From Pigoraptor vietnamica (Eukaryota; Opisthokonta; Filasterea), in contig CALSCQ010002139.1 in assembly GCA_943704525.1 (NCBI GenBank), positions 1 to 12,334 on the forward strand: DNA of 12,334 nucleotides. The letters are read 5' to 3'. Under the pieces are notes generated by a model. It saw only the letters and a program-made list of their open reading frames with translations. It searched no databases and was not told the DNA's origin. Shown piece by piece: positions 8,418 to 12,334 of the stretch. Positions within the stretch are counted from its first letter, which is position 1, and every line of letters starts with the position of its first letter. A program made the translations under genes and the position numbers.

Positions 8418-9667
8418 GTCGAACATTCTCTTCCAATCGGCCGGTTCGAACGAGGTGAAGATTTGCGACTTTGGCTATTCGAAGTTTGCGCGCCCTACCG
8501 AGGGACTTCACGACCCGTGCGGCACGCTCAAGTACTGGGCGCCGGAAATTGTCAAGAAGGAGGACCACAACAAGGCTGTCGACCTTTGGTGGGTGCGCTG
8601 CGGGCGTCGTGTGCAGTTTCGCGTTGAGTCCCTCTCGTCGTACCCTCCCTCCCTCTCCGTCGTACCCTCCCTCCCTCTCCGTCGTACCCTCCCTCCCTCT
8701 CCGTCGTACCCTCCCTCCCTCTCCGTCGTACCTCGCATTGTGCGTGCGCAGAAGCGCGTGCGTGCGCTGAGTGTTTTTTGAGGTTGCATTTGTTTTAACG
8801 CTTTCGTTCTTCGCAGGACGCTCGGCATTCTGACGTACAGCGTTCTCTGCGGCGTGTTTCCGTTTAGCGGTAACGACGAGGAAGAGCTCCTGGAGAGCAT
8901 CGCCAAGGGCAAGTGGGTATCGCTCTTGTGTGCCGCGTGCGAGTTGTTTTACATGTGGAGAGTTTCGTGATAATCGCGTCGTGTGTGTGCCGTTGTCATC
9001 CTGCATGCGCGCACCGTGTCCTTCTCCTGACGAACCCCCAACATGCACACCCACCAACAGGTTCAACTGCCTCAACTCGAACTACAAGGCCCTCAGCGAG
9101 CCGGCAAAGGACCTCATCCGCAACCTCCTCAAGCTCGATCCCTCGAAGCGTCTGACGGCGACGCAAGTGCTCGACCACCCGTGGGTCAAGGAAGGGGCGC
9201 AGCAGCGCACGAGCATCAGCGGACGCGAGTCACCCAAGGCCCTCCCGTCTATTCTGCCGAGCATTACGTCGTCCCTCATCCACAGCCAGAGCGAGCGCGG
9301 GACGTCGTCGACGTTTGGGCAGTTTGCGCAGTCGAAGAAGGCGAAGGAGTCGGACGAACACGCGGCGATCCGTAAGGAACACAAGGAGCACATGCTGCAC
9401 GTCCACGGCCACCTCTACGCCGCCGGGGACAGCCGCGGCAGCACGTGCCCGCAGACGCCCGCCGTGTCGTCGCCCGAAGCGGCGCGAAAGTGCGACGACG
9501 ACGCGGAAAAGTGTTCCGAGACGGAAAAGTGCTCCGATGCGGACTCTCCGCATGCGCCCGCGGCTTCGGCCGTGCAAATGACGCCGCCGTCGCTGACGGT
9601 GGAGAGCGCTTCGCCCGCACCCGCGCCCAAGCACGCGCCGGCAGAGACTGCGCAGGCGGCCGCGTGA
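5498..9667 (+). CDS. N-myristoylated EF-hand / PH / CAMK-type Ser/Thr protein kinase, 9 exons
   Basis: Spliced model: 5498-5552, 5757-5844, 5984-6437, 6592-7406, 7603-7783, 7928-8149, 8317-8588, 8817-8912, 9061-9667. That is 2790 nt, 929 residues plus TGA. The start has A at -3 and G at +4, and the MGQTLGKG opening fits N-myristoylation at Gly2. Residues 19-199 form an NCS/calcineurin-B-like module: a cryptic EF-hand (~33-48), DRKKNQSINFEE (67-78), a degenerate loop (103-114) and the canonical loop DSDHSGKLSYVE (181-192). A PH domain occupies ~250-302 and 472-508 (Trp497), split by a Ser-rich insert. The kinase domain (~517-770) is complete: G-loop GKGAFATV (522-529), Lys544, Glu562, HRD Asp636, DFG Asp656, APE 680-682 and DLWTLG. 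The expected role is calcium-regulated Ser/Thr phosphorylation at membranes, inferred from domains. The tail carries an 18-nt tandem repeat (9504-9539, EKCSET/EKCSDA). Confidence 0.93.
5553..5756 (+). other. Kinase intron 1 (204 nt, phase 1)
   Basis: The donor is GTGGGT and the acceptor CGCGCAG. Joining gives VKSFSEAELDWLHKTY, which reads smoothly into the EF-hand module. Donor choice is fixed by phase: the first base T of the Phe19 codon is in exon 1. Confidence 0.88.
5845..5983 (+). other. Kinase intron 2 (139 nt, phase 2)
   Basis: The donor is GTGGGT and the acceptor GTGCAG. Joining gives DKEAFLQYFPLPGML, the expected helix after a cryptic first EF-hand. A second CAG seven bases downstream (5988-5990) does not keep the frame with this donor. 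Confidence 0.87.
6438..6591 (+). other. Kinase intron 3 (154 nt, phase 0)
   Basis: The donor is GTGTGT at the start of a TG/CG-rich run. The acceptor CCCCGCAG follows a strong pyrimidine tract. It separates the last EF-hand (ending SWIHQ) from the PH-domain exon (starting HPDVLNTVFE). Confidence 0.9.
7407..7602 (+). other. Kinase intron 4 (196 nt, phase 2), within the PH domain
   Basis: The donor is GTGGGT and the acceptor AACGCAG, with a possible branch point TTGAC at 7576-7580. Joining gives GKKQKFGLKITFSNGYE. It falls at the junction between the Ser-rich insert and the second half of the PH domain. The exon 4 frame otherwise reads on 8 codons to a stop at 7432-7434. Confidence 0.88.
7784..7927 (+). 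other. Kinase intron 5 (144 nt, phase 0)
   Basis: The donor is GTTCGT, the only one in this gene without G at +3, and the acceptor is ACCCTCAG. It lies just after the kinase glycine loop (ATVYE / ATHRVTNKRY). Its length is divisible by three and the frame stays open through it, so retention would insert residues, not truncate the protein. Confidence 0.85.
8150..8316 (+). other. Kinase intron 6 (167 nt, phase 0)
   Basis: The donor is GTGCGT and the acceptor AATGCAG, with a possible branch point TTGAC at 8295-8299. Joining gives LLDKLQEGPLSEEDAR, the normal hinge-to-helix region of a CAMK kinase. Confidence 0.88.
8589..8816 (+). other. Kinase intron 7 (228 nt, phase 2), carrying a minisatellite
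   Basis: The donor is GTGGGT and the acceptor TTCGCAG, with a branch-point-like TTTTAAC at 8793-8799, 17 nt upstream. Joining restores VDLWTLGILTYSVLCG, the conserved subdomain IX of kinases. This is the longest intron of the gene because of a 22-bp tandem repeat. Confidence 0.92.
8637..8732 (+). repeat. 22-bp tandem repeat, four perfect units plus a partial one
   Basis: Four identical consecutive 22-bp units (8637-8658, 8659-8680, 8681-8702, 8703-8724) are followed by eight bases of a fifth. Each unit is GTCGTA followed by a CCCT-rich pyrimidine run. The period is not a multiple of three and the repeat is entirely intronic. Confidence 0.96.
8913..9060 (+). other. Kinase intron 8 (148 nt, phase 2)
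   Basis: The donor is GTGGGT, which overlaps a second GT at +5 (GTATCG). The acceptor is CCAACAG, with a possible branch point CTGAC at 9027-9031. Joining gives SIAKGKFNCLNSNYKALS, the expected end of a CAMK kinase domain. Confidence 0.9.
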
Positions 9668-9966
9668 AGCGTTTCTTGTCGGGTTGATGGGCGCTCTGCC
9701 TTGTATGTGATGCGCGCCGCGTGCGTTGTGTGTCTGTGTCTCTGTGTCTGTGTTCGTGCGTGCGTGTGCGTGCATGCGTTTGGGCGAATGATTGGGTGGC
9801 GTTGGGTTGGGTTGGGGTGTGGGTTGGGGTGTGGCTGAAAGGACACCCGCGGCTGCGTTCTGCGCTTCTCCGCGCGTTTTTCTCTTTTTCCCTTTTGGCA
9901 AACACCGAATTTCGAATACAAAAAAATTTCAGAGATGCATTTTTCAAATCTGCTCCACTTCAGTCG
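9668..9966 (+). other. 3' flank of kinase gene with TG tract and G-quadruplex-like run
   Basis: There is no gene here. After the stop come TG/CG/TC-rich sequence (about 9717-9780) and a G-rich run at 9794-9829 with six runs of three or four G, mostly separated by TT. The composition then shifts to A/T-rich (about 9893-9960). No AATAAA is seen downstream of the kinase stop. The stretch lies between the plus-strand kinase and the minus-strand copy B, so it would contain convergent 3' ends. Confidence 0.6.
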
Positions 9967-10589
9967 TCAGTCGCCCGCAATCCGAATAGGGCCAAGGCAC
10001 AATCCGTGGGTCGTAAGCGCAGCCTCCACGACGCGATTTCGTTCCATCGGAGTCGGCACAATCCGTGGGTTCATAAGCGCAGCCTCCACGACGCGCCGTC
10101 GCTGGAACGGCACTGCGACAGCCCCCAGCGCAGCCCCATCGACGCGCTGTCGCTCGAACGGCACTGCGACAACACCCTCGGGGTTATCGAGCACGACGCC
10201 AGCTCCGTAGCATCCCACCGCATGTGTGTCCCAAAAATCCCTCGCAAGCGTCACCCGCGGATCGCTATCGTCCGCGACGAGGAACTCCGTAACAAAACGC
10301 CGCCGGCCCAACACGACGGTCAACGTGACGTCCGTCCCGCTCGCCCTCGCAACAGAGTTTCGCGCCGTCGCCGACGCATATACTGAGAAGCCCACGAGTA
10401 CACGTCCGCGTCAGTCGTGCAAGCGTTCGAGTGAAACGGTTACCGATATTTTCGTGTCGCTGTCGAGGACGTCGTGGCGTGGGACCACCACCCTATAACG
10501 CCCCGACCACTCGTCCAGAACGACTTCCTCTGCGACGGCACGGCGCGCGAGTGCGTCTGCCTCTGCGTTGTGCTCGCGGCGAATGCACA
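9967..10589 (-). pseudogene. Copy B, 3' part: end of RNase H domain plus degenerate retropepsin-like domain
   Basis: Reading the minus strand from about 10589, one frame gives REHNAEADALARRAVAEEVV, the end of a reverse-transcriptase-type RNase H domain (the last metal-binding Asp is in EADALA). It continues to a TGA at 10411-10413. The same frame reopens and runs to a stop at 9967-9969, with VTLARDFWDTHAVGCYGAGV matching copy A's retropepsin-like segment VSLGRDFFDSYAVRCDASGV. The catalytic Asp position of the protease appears lost. The C-terminus contains partly repeated units (VVEAAL twice). I call it a pseudogene because of the TGA, the missing RNase H core upstream and the repeat-driven tail. 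Confidence 0.65.
9996..10146. repeat. Tandem repeat in the 3' end of copy B (two close units, one diverged)
   Basis: GGCACAATCCGTGGGT occurs at 9996-10011 and 10055-10070. TAAGCGCAGCCTCCACGACG is shared at 10014-10033 and 10074-10093. A more diverged third unit spans about 10109-10146. The spacing is 59-60 nt, with a one-base indel between units that changes the reading frame after VVEAAL. Confidence 0.85.
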
Positions 10590-10596
10590 CTCACAC

Positions 10597-10805
10597 ACAC
10601 CCACACACAAACACACACAAAACACACACACACACACACACCACACACACACACACAAGGCACATTTGACCCGGTACGTATACCATCACAACCTACATAC
10701 ATGCGCGCGTTTTTCTTCATGTGAACACACACACACACGCACACGCACAACACACACACACACACACACACACATGCACACACAACGCACACACACACAA
10801 ACACA
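10597..10805. repeat. (CA)n microsatellites (TG on the minus strand) inside copy B
   Basis: Two CA-rich blocks (about 10591-10660 and 10726-10805) flank about 65 bases of non-repeat sequence. On the minus strand they read TG and lie between the two RNase H fragments of copy B, just downstream of a GTGGGT donor-like site. They are therefore likely expanded intron or degenerate gene sequence. Frames through them give only Cys/Val repeats. Confidence 0.9.
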
Positions 10806-10832
10806 GCCATGGACGCACGTGGCCACACCCAC

Positions 10833-10970
10833 CGGCCCTTGATGACTGCGCCCCATACGCAGTTCTCCGGGTTCCCGGGACACACGCCATCGAAAAACAG
10901 CGAGTATGGGCCGGGGACAGTGAGCGCACGCTTCTCACGGAGCCAAATCATGTCCGCCATCTTCGCCGTT
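10833..10970 (-). pseudogene. Copy B, 5' fragment: start of an RNase H domain
   Basis: The minus strand reads GPYSLFFDGVCPGNPENCVW then GAVIKGR, the first strands of RNase H with the FDG catalytic Asp and the GNP turn. It is preceded by a splice-acceptor-like TTCTCTTCGCAG ending at 10971 and followed by GTGGGT starting at 10832, the same donor as in the kinase gene. Both boundaries are phase 2. An ATG at 10958-10960 could instead be the start. The expected downstream parts of RNase H (the conserved Glu and the GDS Asp) are not found before the next fragment at 10589. Confidence 0.6.
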
Positions 10971-11197
10971 CTGCGAAGAGAATGCATGCACGCGGCCTGT
11001 CCCTCGCCGGGCGGTCACGTCTGGACACCGAATGCGTCAGTATGGCGCAAACGGCTGCCGGTCAGATGGAACGCCACTGGCACAAGGGCATTACCCCAAA
11101 CGACTCGGCACACACCAACGTTGACAACATGCAGCTGCAGAAGCGTTGCATGCAGGCACTCTCTGCCCCTTTGACATACAATCGCAGAGGCAGGTAT

Positions 11198-11873
11198 TCA
11201 TTCACTCAGAATGGCCTCGCGACCCATCCGCTGGCCGACCGCCTGAACGACGGCGTCCACAAAGTCATCGATGAACTTGTCGCGACGGTTGAACGGCATG
11301 GAGACATGCGGCTGGTCGTCCTTGCACAGCACGACGCCACTTGCGTCGCAGCGCACCGCATACGAGTCAAAAAAGTCCCTTCCGAGCGACACGCGCCATT
11401 GCCGGTCGTCCACGACGCGAAACTCGACTTGGTAGCGGCCTTCGCCAGTGATCGCAACGCACAGCGTCACGTGCGCGTCATTGCAACAGAAATACGCGTC
11501 GCCGCATCGGCTGGCGAGATCGCGGCTAATGGTTGATTCGTCTTGGTCGAGGTTCACGTACGCGTCCACGCTGTGCACGTCCGATTCGTGAAAACAGATG
11601 CGCAACACCGTATTGCTGTCGAGATGGAGTTCGCGGGGCGAAAAAGCTGCGTGGCGTAAAGACCAATCGTCTATCGCCACACCCTCCGCGACCGCACGGC
11701 GGGCAAGTGCGTCCGCGTCGCGATTGTCTTCGCGCGGAAGGTGGAAGAACTGGCAGTCGTCGAACTCGCGCATCACGGTCACGATGTCGTTGCGCAGCGA
11801 AGCGAGTTCGAGGTTGTGGACGTTGCATTCGTTGCGAAGTGCTCGGATGACCAGCTCCGAGTCACCGTAAACC
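11198..11873 (-). CDS. Copy A: RNase H (C-terminal half) fused to a retropepsin-like domain
   Basis: On the minus strand an acceptor-like TTGTGTGCGCAG ends at 11874. The exon then reads VYGDSELVIRALRNE, with the RNase H Asp of GDS, and FHLPREDNRDADALARRAV, with the last metal-ligand Asp. This matches the RVT_3 type of RNase H. After a spacer (DDWSLRHAAF) comes a retropepsin-like region: LDQDESTISRDLASRCG at the position of the usual DTGA, then YQVEFRVVDDRQWRVSLGRDFF and a final strand. The stop is at 11198-11200. The frame stays open upstream to 12001, but that part looks intronic. The 5' half of RNase H is not recognisable in the window. Probably derived from an LTR-retrotransposon polyprotein; whether it is active or domesticated is unknown. 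Confidence 0.7.
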
Positions 11874-12010
11874 CTGCGCACACAAGTAAAGAGAACCGGG
11901 TTAAACACGTTAATGAACACGTCAGTCACGGACGACATTGTACCGGCGTATTGAACCGGAAATACTGAAATCACGCAAAGGTATGACGGTCCGTAGGGCA
12001 CTCCGCACTG

Positions 12011-12148
12011 TGTGTGTGTGTGTATGTATGTGTGTGTGTGTGTGTGTGTGTATGTGTGTGTGTGTGTGTGCGTGCGTGCGTGCGTGTGTGTGTGTGTGTG
12101 TGCGTGCGCGCGCGTGTGTGTGTGTATGCGTGCGTGTGTGTGTGTGTG
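12011..12148. repeat. (TG)n microsatellite with CG/CA interruptions
   Basis: Long TG tract on the plus strand with scattered TA and CG variants. It lies upstream of copy A on the minus strand, where it reads CA. Confidence 0.95.
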
Positions 12149-12205
12149 ACCGAGAGAGACCTCAGTTCGTGGCAGTCATTGGGGTTGAGCCCCCATCGAA
12201 GAGAG

Positions 12206-12334
<129 letters not shown>

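Noticed and set aside
8637-8732. CRISPR-like array
   Set aside because: The units are directly adjacent with no spacers, inside a eukaryotic intron.
7954-9075. Minus-strand open frame of 373 codons opposite the kinase domain
   Set aside because: It runs antisense through kinase exons and introns, and the repetitive EREGGYDG part is the antisense of the 22-bp minisatellite.
10721-11536. Plus-strand open frame of 271 codons antisense to copies A and B
   Set aside because: It starts in a His/Thr microsatellite translation and continues antisense to the RNase H and protease-like exons, with no domain of its own.

Overview
This looks like nuclear DNA of a unicellular eukaryote of moderate to high GC. 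A nine-exon gene has eight short GT-AG introns (139-228 nt) that splice into one clean reading frame. There are long TG/CA and GA microsatellites, and domain families typical of protists: an F-box/LRR protein, a fused EF-hand/PH/kinase protein, and reverse-transcriptase-type RNase H joined to a retropepsin-like domain. I cannot name the lineage. There are no bacterial signals such as operons or Shine-Dalgarno sites. Both ends of the window are simple repeats, so it may be a whole short contig whose assembly stopped at microsatellites.

Layout. 1-167 is a (TG)n tract. 235-3788 on the plus strand reads as one long gene: an F-box-like start, irregular leucine-rich repeats, then a long helix-rich (ARM/HEAT-like) region. 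Its coding signal changes frame about five times with no convincing introns, so it is a decayed gene, an assembly with indels, or something stranger. 3789-5497 is non-coding. Its first part is AT-richer and carries a cluster of inverted CCAAT motifs. Its second part is GC-rich with TG repeats that end in splice-acceptor-like motifs.

5498-9667 on the plus strand is the best-supported gene. It encodes a predicted N-myristoylated protein of 929 residues: a calcium-sensor-like EF-hand module, a PH domain interrupted by about 170 residues of Ser-rich linker, a complete CAMK-type kinase domain and a disordered tail. Six of nine inferred 5' splice sites in the window read GTGGGT.

9668-9966 is a 3' flank with a G-quadruplex-like run. 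From 9967 to the right end the minus strand carries two diverged tandem copies of an RNase H plus retropepsin-like gene. Copy A (11198-11873) is intact in its visible exon. Copy B (9967-10970) is degenerate: its RNase H core is replaced by a TG-rich gap, it has an in-frame TGA, and its 3' end is internally repeated. RNase H before a protease-like domain is not the usual Ty3/gypsy order, and the protease catalytic Asp motif is altered in both copies. This pair is the most unusual content of the window.
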